64,000 nt of DNA from CP2-2F sp034436355 (lineage in GTDB: Bacteria; Chloroflexota; Anaerolineae; Aggregatilineales; UBA2796). The stretch is taken from NCBI GenBank assembly GCA_034436355.1, contig DAOTVQ010000002.1:1-64000 (forward strand). The letters run 5' to 3'. This document shows positions 43,572 to 51,756 of this stretch, in pieces (the first letter of the stretch is position 1; every line of letters begins with the position of its first letter). The notes under the pieces were generated by a model that saw nothing but the letters and a program-made list of their open reading frames with translations, made no database searches and was not told the DNA's origin. Made by a program: the position numbers and the translations under genes.

Positions 43572-46500
43572 TTATCTCGCAAGGGCAGCGCGCAGCGTGC
43601 ATATCTCAAACGAATTTAGGTCAAACTGTGTGCTGTTCTCGGTCATCGGCAGCCTTTCAAGCGTTTCTTCAAGCAGGCTGGCACGCCACACAGCACGGGT
43701 CGGCACGCCGAAACGCAGCGTAACCTTGCCGCGCTGGTTGGTGCGCCGATACAGGCGGACAATCAGATCATCGCTATCCTCAGCGCGCTTGATCGTCTCT
43801 ACGATAACAGTCGGCGAATTTGTGCTGACAAGGGCGGGAAGCACATGCGTGGCTGCACCGCTGCTCGGCACGATTTGAACAGGCACATTCAGGCGGTAGG
43901 ACTCGGCAAAGGTCGCGCTCAGGCTCGGATCGGTGTGTGGCAGCAGGCTGTAGGTAAAGAGATGTTCGCCATAGTCTGCGTTTGGGTCGGGAAAGATAGG
44001 GCTTTTGATCAACGTCAGGCGCAGCACATTCTCCCGCACATCATAGCCATACTTGCAGTCGTTGAGCAGGCTAACGCCATAGCCATACTCACTCAGATCG
44101 GCGAAGTAGTGTGCGGCAACTTCATAGCGCGCTCGATCCCAACTGGTGTTGCGGTGCGTTGGACGTTTGACCGTTCCCCATTGAATGTGATAGGTTGCTT
44201 CATCAGCGCGCACCGCGACAGGAAATGCCACTTTGAGCAGCGTTTGCCGTTCGCGCCAGTCTACTTGGGTCACAAAATCTACGCGGCGGCTGGCGGCAGA
44301 AAGGCTGATGCGCTGTGTGATCAGGCTACCCTTGATGCGCCGCACAATCTCTAGGGTAGCGCGTAAACTGCCCACTTCTAGCACGCGGATCGACTCGGCA
44401 GGCGCAGCGCGCACAAAGGGCAGATTGTCCAGTGGATCAATGTTCCACGCCTCAAACATGCGCGGCTGATCGTGAAATGCCTGAAACTGATTGCCGATGC
44501 TGCCTTCCGCCAAGACTTGCCGATCCTGATCCTTATCATAGAGGCTGATCAGATCGCCCGCTGCGTTAAAGGTGAGCGCTAGGTGCGCGTTTTCAAGGCG
44601 CTCAGGCGTAGCGATTAACGTGGGCAGGCGGGGCGGCACGCCTTCTGCCAAGCGCAGTGCCGTCAGGCTGTAAGGCGGCAGGGCAGGCAGCAGGATGAGC
44701 GTGCCATCCTCAGTGGGCTGCATTGGCAGCGCTCTTTCGCCAAGCTGAAGGTGCGTCTCAGGTGGTAAATCGACGGACAAAAGGGCGAGTGTTGGCGCGC
44801 TCAAGTCCAGCGTATTCAGGGCAAGGTAATCACCGCCGATTTTCTCGCTTAGTGCAGCTAAGGCACGCTCGCTAATCTGCCTAAGGGCTGCCTGCACACG
44901 GGCATATTCAGGGCGCGCCTGATCATAGACCTCACTAATGCTGCTGCCGGGCAAAATATCGTGGAACTGATGCAGACAGACCGTCTGCCAGAGGGCGCTG
45001 AACTGTTCAGCAGGGTAGGCATAGGCTGTATGAGCATGGGCAAAGGCTGCCAGAAATTCGGCGTTGTGCAGGGCAATTTCGGCTTGACGGTTAGCGCGCT
45101 TGATCCAGGCTTGGCTGGTCAGCGTGCCTTGATGAGTCTCTAGGTAGAGTTCGCCGCGCCAAACCGCCAGCTTTTCGGCATAGGTCTCTAGCGCTTTGAA
45201 GAACGCCAGCGCGGTGGTCATCTGCACTTGCGGAATGTTTGGAATGTGCTGCAAGGCGGCAAGATTTTCCAGCATTTCAGGCGTCGGACCGCCGCCGCCA
45301 TCGCCATAGCCATATGCCATCAGCGCCAGCGGCACGCTTTCCTTATCGCGCAGGCGCTCCCAAGAGTCGATGACAGCCTGCGCGTTGGCGTTGGCGTTGT
45401 AGGTTGCCATACGCAGCCATACCTGCATTGGCGTTGGCGTGAAGTGTGCCAACAAGCGCGAGCCGTCTATGCCTTCCCACCAGAAGCTATCATGTGGAAT
45501 TTGATTGTGTTCGTTCCAGCGCAGCTTGGTGGTGAAAAAGTAGGGAATGCCTGCTAGGCGCGCCAATTGCGGCAAACTGGCAGGGAAGCCAAAGGTATCT
45601 GGCAGCCACAGGATTGGCGAATCGGTGTCTGCGCCGAAGTGTTGGCTGAACCAGCGCTTGCCAAGCAGAAATTGCCGCGCAAGGCTTTCCGCACCGCTGA
45701 TGTTGCAATCTGCCTCTACCCACATGCCGCCGAGCGCTTCCCAGCGTCCATCTGCCACTTGCTGGCGGATGCGCGCAAAGAGTTCGGGATAATCCTGCTC
45801 GATGAAGGCATATAACTGCGGCTGGCTTTGCACAAAATGATAGTGTGGGAAACGTGCCATCAGGCTTAGCGCCGTCTGAAAAGTGCGCGCCGCCTTGCCG
45901 CGTGTTTGCGCCAAAGTCCATAGCCACGCCGTATCAATGTGGGCGTGTCCGACGGCATAGAGGTGCATCGGGTGCGCGTTAGGCAAAGTATGCAGCCCTT
46001 CTTCAAGGGCAGCGGTGGCGGACTCTGCGCCGTGTGACTCTAGGGTATGGAAAGCCTTTTCAAGGGCAGCGATCAGGGCGCCACGCGGTGCAAATTCGGG
46101 TGGTGTGTGCTGCACGGTTTCCAGCACGTTGCGCGCCAACACCGTGAAGTGGTGCAAATGATCATCAAGGCGCAGCAGAGCGCACTGCTGAAGGTAATAG
46201 CGCGGGCGGTAATCACCATTCAGCGAGCCGCCGAGTCCCGTCCAGCCGTGCAGCAGCAGGTCGTGTTCGCGTCCATCTAGCAGGTGCGGCGGCAGTGAGA
46301 TGAGGTTGTGGCGCAGATCAGCAGCCGCCAATGGCACACCGTCCGCATAGAGCAGCACTTCGGGATGCACCTCAAAATCATCAGCCACATCACCCAGCGG
46401 CAAGTGCAGTGCGATTGAGTCGTAAGGCTGCCAATCAGCAGGGCGGCTGAGTCGCAAACGCATCACAAAATTGGTCTGCCATGTTCCCCAGTAGGTATGA

Positions 46501-46664
46501 TAGGTAAGAGGCTGCCAAGTCAGGCGCTCCAAGTCAACACTGGCAAGCGGGCGCGCATCGGGCAGCGCGCAGTAGTGCGGTGCGGGCAGCAAGTGGCGCG
46601 CTAAGACGCGCTTTTGCTGCATGGCTGCCAACTGCTGCGCGATAGAATGAAGTGGATAGGTCAT
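43572..46664 (-). CDS. GH38 alpha-mannosidase
   Basis: The 1030-residue enzyme is a retaining, zinc-dependent alpha-mannosidase. The catalytic domain begins at about residue 240 with VGHAHIDTAWLW (Zn-binding His and Asp). The nucleophile Asp is in WLPDTFGFPASLPQL. An N-terminal beta-domain of about 200 residues precedes it and beta-sandwich domains follow. It has no signal peptide, so it works in the cytoplasm on imported oligosaccharides. It is the first gene of its operon and lies just after a palindromic operator. Confidence 0.94.
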   Translation of the reverse strand: MTYPLHSIAQQLAAMQQKRVLARHLLPAPHYCALPDARPLASVDLERLTWQPLTYHTYWGTWQTNFVMRLRLSRPADWQPYDSIALHLPLGDVADDFEVHPEVLLYADGVPLAAADLRHNLISLPPHLLDGREHDLLLHGWTGLGGSLNGDYRPRYYLQQCALLRLDDHLHHFTVLARNVLETVQHTPPEFAPRGALIAALEKAFHTLESHGAESATAALEEGLHTLPNAHPMHLYAVGHAHIDTAWLWTLAQTRGKAARTFQTALSLMARFPHYHFVQSQPQLYAFIEQDYPELFARIRQQVADGRWEALGGMWVEADCNISGAESLARQFLLGKRWFSQHFGADTDSPILWLPDTFGFPASLPQLARLAGIPYFFTTKLRWNEHNQIPHDSFWWEGIDGSRLLAHFTPTPMQVWLRMATYNANANAQAVIDSWERLRDKESVPLALMAYGYGDGGGGPTPEMLENLAALQHIPNIPQVQMTTALAFFKALETYAEKLAVWRGELYLETHQGTLTSQAWIKRANRQAEIALHNAEFLAAFAHAHTAYAYPAEQFSALWQTVCLHQFHDILPGSSISEVYDQARPEYARVQAALRQISERALAALSEKIGGDYLALNTLDLSAPTLALLSVDLPPETHLQLGERALPMQPTEDGTLILLPALPPYSLTALRLAEGVPPRLPTLIATPERLENAHLALTFNAAGDLISLYDKDQDRQVLAEGSIGNQFQAFHDQPRMFEAWNIDPLDNLPFVRAAPAESIRVLEVGSLRATLEIVRRIKGSLITQRISLSAASRRVDFVTQVDWRERQTLLKVAFPVAVRADEATYHIQWGTVKRPTHRNTSWDRARYEVAAHYFADLSEYGYGVSLLNDCKYGYDVRENVLRLTLIKSPIFPDPNADYGEHLFTYSLLPHTDPSLSATFAESYRLNVPVQIVPSSGAATHVLPALVSTNSPTVIVETIKRAEDSDDLIVRLYRRTNQRGKVTLRFGVPTRAVWRASLLEETLERLPMTENSTQFDLNSFEICTLRAALAR

Positions 46665-46693
46665 GTTGGGCTTGCCTCATGCGATTCGTCAAA

Positions 46694-46709
46694 ACTGGTA
46701 CATACCAGT
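46694..46709. promoter_or_regulatory. GntR/HutC-type operator before the mannosidase operon
   Basis: ACTGGTACATACCAGT is a perfect 7-2-7 palindrome. It resembles the ACTGGTnnnnACCAGT sites of the GntR/HutC group (DasR, NagR). It starts 6 nt after the -10 box and 29 nt before the mannosidase ATG, so it covers the expected transcription start: a position for repression. The regulator gene is not in the window. Confidence 0.75.
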
Positions 46710-46715
46710 ATAGTA

Positions 46716-46744
46716 ATTATATGCAGTGCTAAAATTTGGCACAA
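46716..46744 (-). promoter_or_regulatory. Promoter of the mannosidase-DUF4127-FAD-nanE operon
   Basis: On the minus strand TTGTGC (46744-46739) and a perfect TATAAT (46721-46716) are 17 nt apart. Confidence 0.75.
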
Positions 46745-46780
46745 GGATTACTAAACGCCCTGAGCGCGACAACGTATATA

Positions 46781-46801
46781 AAGCGTAGGGCAAGCGTAGG
46801 G
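46781..46801. repeat. Direct repeat with 11-bp period upstream of the WXG100-like gene
   Basis: AAGCGTAGGG occurs at 46781-46790 and 46792-46801, followed by the similar start AAACGTC. The phase of one helical turn, about 60 nt upstream of the next promoter, fits an activator or repressor site. Confidence 0.4.
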
Positions 46802-46861
46802 TAAACGTCATGCAAAACATCACAACGCTATACCGAGAGTAGAAAAAAGCTGTTAATTTTC

Positions 46862-46890
46862 TTGACGATTCGGCGCGTGTTTCGTAACAT
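46862..46890 (+). promoter_or_regulatory. Promoter of the WXG100-like gene
   Basis: TTGACG (46862-46867) and TAACAT (46885-46890) are 17 nt apart. The start near 46897 gives a leader of about 35 nt with GAGGATGAG before the ATG. Confidence 0.65.
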
Positions 46891-46932
46891 TACAGCAAAC
46901 GTTGAACCAACCTATGTGAGGATGAGTCGGCT

Positions 46933-47334
46933 ATGGCGCATATTGCCGTCAACCCAGAGAACATAAGAAACATCGCGGCAGCCTTGCGAGCGCACAGCAG
47001 CCGTATTCAGGGCGCAGTGGAAGCCATTGAGACAGAAATGCAGCGTCTCAGTGCTGATCAGTTTACTGGTCAGCGTGCGGAGTCACTGCGGATGCGTTTC
47101 CAAGCTGCCCGCCAACGCCTAACGCAGTATGCTACTATGCTTAGCAAATTCGCCACACAACTCGAAGAAGCTGCTGATGCGTTCCGCCGTGCAGATGCGG
47201 CAGCCAATGGCGAAGGCGCGCAGAATAGCAATGGCTTTCAGCTAACGACTACCTTCAGCGTCGGCAGTAACGCCGCACGCGCCCAAGCTGCTCAAGCCGC
47301 CATCCGTGCGGTGAACTGGCGCAAATTGTGGTAG
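46933..47334 (+). CDS. WXG100-like helical protein
   Basis: The 133-residue protein is predicted to be two long helices joined by a turn at about residues 41-48. The turn reads DQFTGQRAE, where classical WXG100 proteins have Trp-x-Gly, so Phe replaces Trp. A second helix ends with EEAADAFRRAD, like the ESX export-arm region. A tail of about 40 residues follows, ending NWRKLW. No type VII secretion gene is nearby. It has its own promoter and converges on holB with a 4-nt gap. Confidence 0.7.
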   Translation: MAHIAVNPENIRNIAAALRAHSSRIQGAVEAIETEMQRLSADQFTGQRAESLRMRFQAARQRLTQYATMLSKFATQLEEAADAFRRADAAANGEGAQNSNGFQLTTTFSVGSNAARAQAAQAAIRAVNWRKLW

Positions 47335-47338
47335 CGCA

Positions 47339-48355
47339 CTAGGGCGCAGCGATCAGGCGTAGGTGCGGCAAATCCAGCATGAGCGCGTCTAGGGCAAGGC
47401 GCGTATTGACATTTGCCTGTAAATAGCGCAGCGTGCGGCGGACTGCCAGCAGTGCTTGGTAGGTTTCCTCTGTTTTCACCGAGCGGGCAATTTGTTCAAG
47501 GGCATGGCGGCGATCACGGTTGGTGATGGCAGCCGCTGCCGTGTGGTGTGCCAGCAGCAGCGCATCGCGCCAATAACTCTGCCAGAGCGCTAAGAGCGTG
47601 GGCAAACTCGCCCGATCTTCGCTGAGCGCACGCGCCTGATCAAAGCGGGCGGCGCGGCTTTCGCCGAGCGCACGTTCCAGCAGATCAAGCCATTCGGTGC
47701 GCTGTTGCAGCACGGAGTCATCCCGTAGCACCTCTAATGCCCAGCCCATACGCCCACCGCTAAGCTGTGCGATCAGGGCAGCGCGTTCAGGTTCGGTATT
47801 GTGCCAATTGACAAGTGCCTCTCGGATAGCCTGTGTTGGCAGCGGGCGCAAGTTCAACGGCTGGCAGCGCGATTTGATGGTCGCCAACAGCGACTCGGTT
47901 GTATCTGCCGTCAGCAGCAGCAGCACATAAGGCGGTGGTTCCTCCAATGTCTTGAGCAAGGCGTCCATCGCTTGGGTGCTTGCCTCTTGAAAGCGGCGCA
48001 GGATCAGCACGCGGTAACGCCCTTCCACAGGGCGCAGCGATAGCACGCGGGTCATCTCACGGATTTGTTCAATCTTCAGGGAGCCGCCTTGCGCCTCGAT
48101 CAGCGTAAAATCGGCGTAATTGCCTTGTGCAGTCAGTTGGCAGGCGCGGCACACACCGCACGGGCGGGCTGTGTCGCTCTGGCAGTTGACTGCTTGCGCG
48201 AAGGCGCGTGCAAAGGTCGTTTTGCCAATGCACGCCACACCACTGATCAGATAGGCGTGGCGCAGCCGATCCGCGTTTAGGCTGCGGGTAATGTGGCGAA
48301 TTGCCCATTCATGACCGATGATACGCCAATGCTCGCTGTAGAGTGCTTCATTCAT
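47339..48355 (-). CDS. holB: DNA polymerase III subunit delta'
   Basis: The 338-residue AAA+ clamp-loader protein has a Walker-A-like GVACIGKTT and the four-Cys zinc module (NCQSDTARPCGVCRAC). Further signs are VLILRRFQEAS, LLKTLEEPPPYVLLLL, and the sensor SRC motif in KSRCQPL. I chose ATG 48355 (MNEALYSEHW) because homologues begin close to the WRIIGHEWAI part; the frame is open back to 48472. A plain DnaX-like start is excluded by size. Confidence 0.88.
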   Translation of the reverse strand: MNEALYSEHWRIIGHEWAIRHITRSLNADRLRHAYLISGVACIGKTTFARAFAQAVNCQSDTARPCGVCRACQLTAQGNYADFTLIEAQGGSLKIEQIREMTRVLSLRPVEGRYRVLILRRFQEASTQAMDALLKTLEEPPPYVLLLLTADTTESLLATIKSRCQPLNLRPLPTQAIREALVNWHNTEPERAALIAQLSGGRMGWALEVLRDDSVLQQRTEWLDLLERALGESRAARFDQARALSEDRASLPTLLALWQSYWRDALLLAHHTAAAAITNRDRRHALEQIARSVKTEETYQALLAVRRTLRYLQANVNTRLALDALMLDLPHLRLIAAP

Positions 48356-48507
48356 GCCACACATTTTGCCCATGAATGCACGTTTGTGCAAGACTGCGCT
48401 ATCATCTTTCTCTAAGCAACTTCTGGCGATTTGATGTTGCACAAACGCCCAGTTTCTAGATAAGATCGGCATAGCCTAAAGCTGACTTACGCAAGGAGAA
48501 GTGAGCC

Positions 48508-48909
48508 GTGTTCCAGTCGTTCGATTTGCCGATGGATAGAGTGGATCAAGGTGAGTTATTGAGCCTACTCAGTTACGCCGATCCCGCGGAAGTAAAAGCC
48601 TTTGCCGCCGAAATTGTCGATTCACTTGGCACAGTTGAGGTCGTTAGCAAACGCACTGCCCTTGCACGCTTACCCATTGTGGATCAGGACGGCAGCACCA
48701 CTACCTATGAAGCGTTAATCACTGAGGTGAGTGTTCATGCCACCAACGGCGCAGATGGCTATGGCATGTGCATTGGCACGGATGAAGATCACGCGATTGC
48801 AATTGCTATACTGGATGTGGCGTTGGCTGCCGATAGCGTCGGCTTGCTGACGGGTAAAATAATGGCGTTTCTGCAAGCGCAGGCGGATTTGCTGGCGCAA
48901 GCAGAATAA
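48508..48909 (+). CDS. PhnG-like protein (C-P lyase core subunit homologue)
   Basis: The 133-residue protein has an N-terminal helical part (ELLSLLSYADPAEVKAFAAE) and a C-terminal part, ADGYGMCIGTDEDHAIAIA, ILDVAL, which matches the GY...G.D..HA...A.lDA pattern of PhnG. PhnG joins PhnH, PhnI and PhnJ in cleaving phosphonates. None of those is in this window. GTG 48508 is preceded by AAGGAG with 9-nt spacing. It could be a separated part of a phn set or a homologue with another role. Confidence 0.6.
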   Translation: MFQSFDLPMDRVDQGELLSLLSYADPAEVKAFAAEIVDSLGTVEVVSKRTALARLPIVDQDGSTTTYEALITEVSVHATNGADGYGMCIGTDEDHAIAIAILDVALAADSVGLLTGKIMAFLQAQADLLAQAE

Positions 48910-48957
48910 GTCCCTCAGGCATTCTTCATACTTTCGCAGCAACTAAAGTTGGCAACA

Positions 48958-49740
48958 ATGGATTTAGGCTTAAAGAATAAGGTCGCGCTGGTGGCAGCGG
49001 CGAGTAAAGGGCTAGGCTATGGCGTGGCACGCGCTCTGGCGCACGAAGGCGCACACCTCTCGATTTGCAGCCGCGACGCTGAGCAAGTGCGCTTGGCAGG
49101 CGAAAAACTGACTGCCGAGACGGGCGCGCAAGTGTTGGCGGTGCCATGTGACGTGCGCGAGGCTGCCAATATTGAGTCGTGGGTGGCGCAAACAGTGGCG
49201 CGCTGGGGCAGAATTGACGCCTTGCTCGTCAACGCCGGCGGACCGCCCGCTGCAACCTTCAAAGAGATCACCGACGCGCAGTGGCAAGCCGCCTTTGAGC
49301 TAACACTGCTCAGCACGGTGCGGATGATCCGCGCTGCGCTGCCACACATGCCACACGGCGCGGCAATTCTCACCATCACTTCATCTTCTATCCAAGAGCC
49401 GATTGAGCGCTTGGGACTTTCAACCGTCATGCGCGCTGGTGTCGCTGGGCTGGTCAAAACCCTCGCCGATGAACTGGCAGGCGATGGCATCCGCGTGAAC
49501 AACCTGATTCCGGGCAGAATTGACACGGATCGCGTCGCGCAGCTTGATCAAGGCACTGCCGCTGCACGCGGCATCAGCTTTGAGCAAGCCCGTGCAGAGG
49601 CGGTCAGCAAAATTCCGCTGCGGCGGTTGGGCAACATAGATGAATTTGGCGCGGCGGCAGCCTTCTTGCTCTCGCCAGCGGCAGCCTACATCACAGGCGC
49701 CACCCTACGCGTAGACGGCGGCGCCATGCGCTCCATCTGA
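48958..49740 (+). CDS. Atypical short-chain dehydrogenase/reductase
   Basis: The 260-residue protein has the SDR cofactor motif (VAAASKGLGYGVARAL), the NAG motif (VNAGGPP), catalytic Ser (TITSSSIQEP) and the C-terminal ITGATLRVDGG. Where the YxxxK pair belongs it has STVMRAGVAGLVKTL, so the usual Tyr and Lys are not in their standard places. This pattern recurs in a subgroup annotated as FabG-like. Its reaction is uncertain. ATG 48958 is preferred; a TTG at 48949 is possible. comEA follows after 14 nt. Confidence 0.85.
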   Translation: MDLGLKNKVALVAAASKGLGYGVARALAHEGAHLSICSRDAEQVRLAGEKLTAETGAQVLAVPCDVREAANIESWVAQTVARWGRIDALLVNAGGPPAATFKEITDAQWQAAFELTLLSTVRMIRAALPHMPHGAAILTITSSSIQEPIERLGLSTVMRAGVAGLVKTLADELAGDGIRVNNLIPGRIDTDRVAQLDQGTAAARGISFEQARAEAVSKIPLRRLGNIDEFGAAAAFLLSPAAAYITGATLRVDGGAMRSI

Positions 49741-49754
49741 GAGGCAGTATACCC

Positions 49755-50315
49755 ATGCCCGAACGCTACCGCGATGCACTCTTTATCGGCTTGATTGCCA
49801 GCATCGTGGTCGGTGTGATCGTCCTGCTCAGTTATCAGCCGCCGCCGGTCACCTTCACTTTGCTACCACCGCAGCCAAGCGCCACACCGTTACCAATTCG
49901 CGTGCATGTTGGTGGTGCGGTGAAATCGCCGGCTGTCTATGCGCTGCCACATGGCAGCCGTGCCGAAGACGCCATTCAGGCGGCAGGCGGATTGCTGCCT
50001 GAGGCTGCTGCAGAAACCCTTAACCTTGCGTGGCTGCTGCAAGATGGTGATCAGGTTTATGTGTGGCGGCAAGGTGAGGTAGGCGTTCTGGCAACGCGCC
50101 CTGCCAGCGGCACTGCCGTGCGCCAAATCCGCATCAACAGCGCTTCTGAGCAAGAATTACAGCAGTTGCCTGGCGTGGGACCGGCGATTGCCAAAGCCAT
50201 CGTTGCCTACCGCGAGCAGTACGGACGTTTCCGCACCCTGAGCGACCTTGATAATGTGCCGGGTGTGGGTCCGGCGCGCCTTGCTCAGTGGGCACCGCTG
50301 CTCATCTTCGATTAG
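49755..50315 (+). CDS. comEA: ComEA-family DNA-binding protein
   Basis: The 186-residue protein has one N-terminal membrane helix (about 8-27) and a Pro/Thr linker. An SLBB domain comes next (about 47-105, IRVHVGGAVKSPAVYALP). A helix-hairpin-helix pair follows (about 125-186, RINSASEQELQQLPGVGPAI then NVPGVGPARL). It captures DNA at the cell surface for uptake. ComEC and pilus genes are not adjacent. GAGAGG stands before the ATG. Confidence 0.92.
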   Translation: MPERYRDALFIGLIASIVVGVIVLLSYQPPPVTFTLLPPQPSATPLPIRVHVGGAVKSPAVYALPHGSRAEDAIQAAGGLLPEAAAETLNLAWLLQDGDQVYVWRQGEVGVLATRPASGTAVRQIRINSASEQELQQLPGVGPAIAKAIVAYREQYGRFRTLSDLDNVPGVGPARLAQWAPLLIFD

Positions 50316-50417
50316 CGCCTGATGAGCATTGGGTAATGAAGTCCCTGTTCACCTTCTCTGTGCCACCGAACGGTCTAGCCCAAAAGTGGTTTTGGGCGAG
50401 TTTGATAGGGAGAACAG

Positions 50418-51023
50418 ATGATGCAAAAAACAGCACGTTTCTGGGTAGGGTTGCTGGCAGTGGTCTTAGCTGTTGGTGGGTTAGCCACTTTGGCAAACGC
50501 CCAGGAAGACCTGCCCGCGTGGATGACTATTGAATTGGTAGACGCCGAAACGGGTGAGACGTTCACCCTTGCCGACTTTGCCGGCAAAACAATCCTTGTG
50601 GAGCCAATGGCAACTTGGTGCAGCAATTGCCGCCGCCAAATCACCGAGACGACCAAGCTCATCAAGCAGTTGACCGAAGATGAGGATGAGCGCCTAGAAA
50701 ACTTAGTCTTTATCGGCTTGAGCATCGAGACGAACCTAAAGCCTGCTGACCTGAAAGCCTACGCAGAGCGGAACAACTTTGCGCTAACCTTCGCCGTGAT
50801 GAGCGAGGAGATGCTGCGCGCCTTGGTAGCAGAATTTGGGCGTGGTGTGGCAAACCCGCCGTCGTCGCCGTCCTTCATCATCCGTGCGGATGGCACCTTC
50901 ACCGAGCTGATTTTTGGCATTGAGCCAGTTGAAGATATTCTTGCCAAGTTAGAAGCTGAGTATGTGGAAGTTGAGGCAGCGGCAACGGCTGAACCAACTG
51001 CGGCTGCCACACCTAAGAAATAA
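50418..51023 (+). CDS. TlpA-like extracytoplasmic thioredoxin
   Basis: The 201-residue protein has a signal sequence (about 1-28, ending LANAQE) and a thioredoxin domain with the active site ATWCSNCRRQ. After it there is SPSFIIRADGTF with the cis-Pro type loop. A Thr/Ala-rich tail ends the protein. It should act as a thiol reductase or oxidase outside the membrane. It is followed 21 nt later by a CcdA-type electron carrier, its probable partner. A GGGAGA precedes the start. Confidence 0.88.
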   Translation: MMQKTARFWVGLLAVVLAVGGLATLANAQEDLPAWMTIELVDAETGETFTLADFAGKTILVEPMATWCSNCRRQITETTKLIKQLTEDEDERLENLVFIGLSIETNLKPADLKAYAERNNFALTFAVMSEEMLRALVAEFGRGVANPPSSPSFIIRADGTFTELIFGIEPVEDILAKLEAEYVEVEAAATAEPTAAATPKK

Positions 51024-51044
51024 GAAAGTGAGCTGAAGCATCCT

Positions 51045-51713
51045 ATGGAAGGATTAGTTCAGCAGTTTGTGTTAGGCAACGCCGCGATCCTGACCAACGT
51101 CTGTATGCTGCCACTCTATCCCGGCTTGATCGCCTTCCTTGCTGGCAACACCGGTGAGGCTGAACCTAAACGCGCAACGGCGTGGCTGGGTGTGCTGGTC
51201 TTGATGGGCATCCTCACGCTGATGATCGGCTTGGGCGTGCTGCTCTATGTGCTGAAGAGTGAGTTCAGCGCGGTGCTGCCCGCCCTGCTGCCTGCCATCT
51301 ACCTGATCGTGGTGCTGCTAGGCGTGGCAATGTTCTTTGGCTTCAATCCGTTTGCACGCTCGGCACGCGCTCAGTCGCCCACCCTTCGCAATCCATACCT
51401 CGCCGCTTACCTATATGGCATCCTGCTGGCACCCATGACGCTGCCTTGCACAGGCCCGATCATCGTGAGTGCCTTTGTGCTTGGCGCAGGCAGCGTGGGC
51501 GACCTGTTCACCGAACTGCTGAACGTCGTCTTCTTTGGGTTGGGCTTTGGATGGCCGCTTGTGCTGCTGCCACTGCTGGCATTGCCTATTCAGCGGCGCT
51601 TTACCAAATGGCTGGCAAAAAACCACACCCTGATTGCACGCTTTTCAGGTGTGCTGTTAATCGCTATCGGCATCTTCGGCTTTGTAACGGTGGTTGTGCC
51701 GGAACTCGGCTGA
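51045..51713 (+). CDS. ccdA: CcdA/DsbD-type thiol electron-transfer membrane protein
   Basis: The 222-residue protein has six hydrophobic segments. The two redox Cys are in LTNVCMLPLYPGLIAF (helix 1) and APMTLPCTGPIIVS (helix 4), at the positions used by CcdA to carry electrons across the membrane. It passes electrons from cytoplasmic thioredoxin to the TlpA-like protein just upstream. A strong bidirectional hairpin follows. Confidence 0.9.
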   Translation: MEGLVQQFVLGNAAILTNVCMLPLYPGLIAFLAGNTGEAEPKRATAWLGVLVLMGILTLMIGLGVLLYVLKSEFSAVLPALLPAIYLIVVLLGVAMFFGFNPFARSARAQSPTLRNPYLAAYLYGILLAPMTLPCTGPIIVSAFVLGAGSVGDLFTELLNVVFFGLGFGWPLVLLPLLALPIQRRFTKWLAKNHTLIARFSGVLLIAIGIFGFVTVVVPELG

Positions 51714-51724
51714 ATGTGAGAAAA

Positions 51725-51751
51725 GTTCGGGTGGAAACATTCCGCCCGAAC
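51725..51751. terminator. Bidirectional terminator between convergent ccdA and gpgS-like genes
   Basis: GTTCGGGTGGAA (51725-51736) pairs with TTCCGCCCGAAC (51740-51751) through one wobble, around a 3-nt loop. The plus strand continues CGTTGTTATTTATT, and the minus strand CTTTTCTC after the stem, so both directions can be ended. Confidence 0.8.
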
Positions 51752-51756
51752 CGTTG

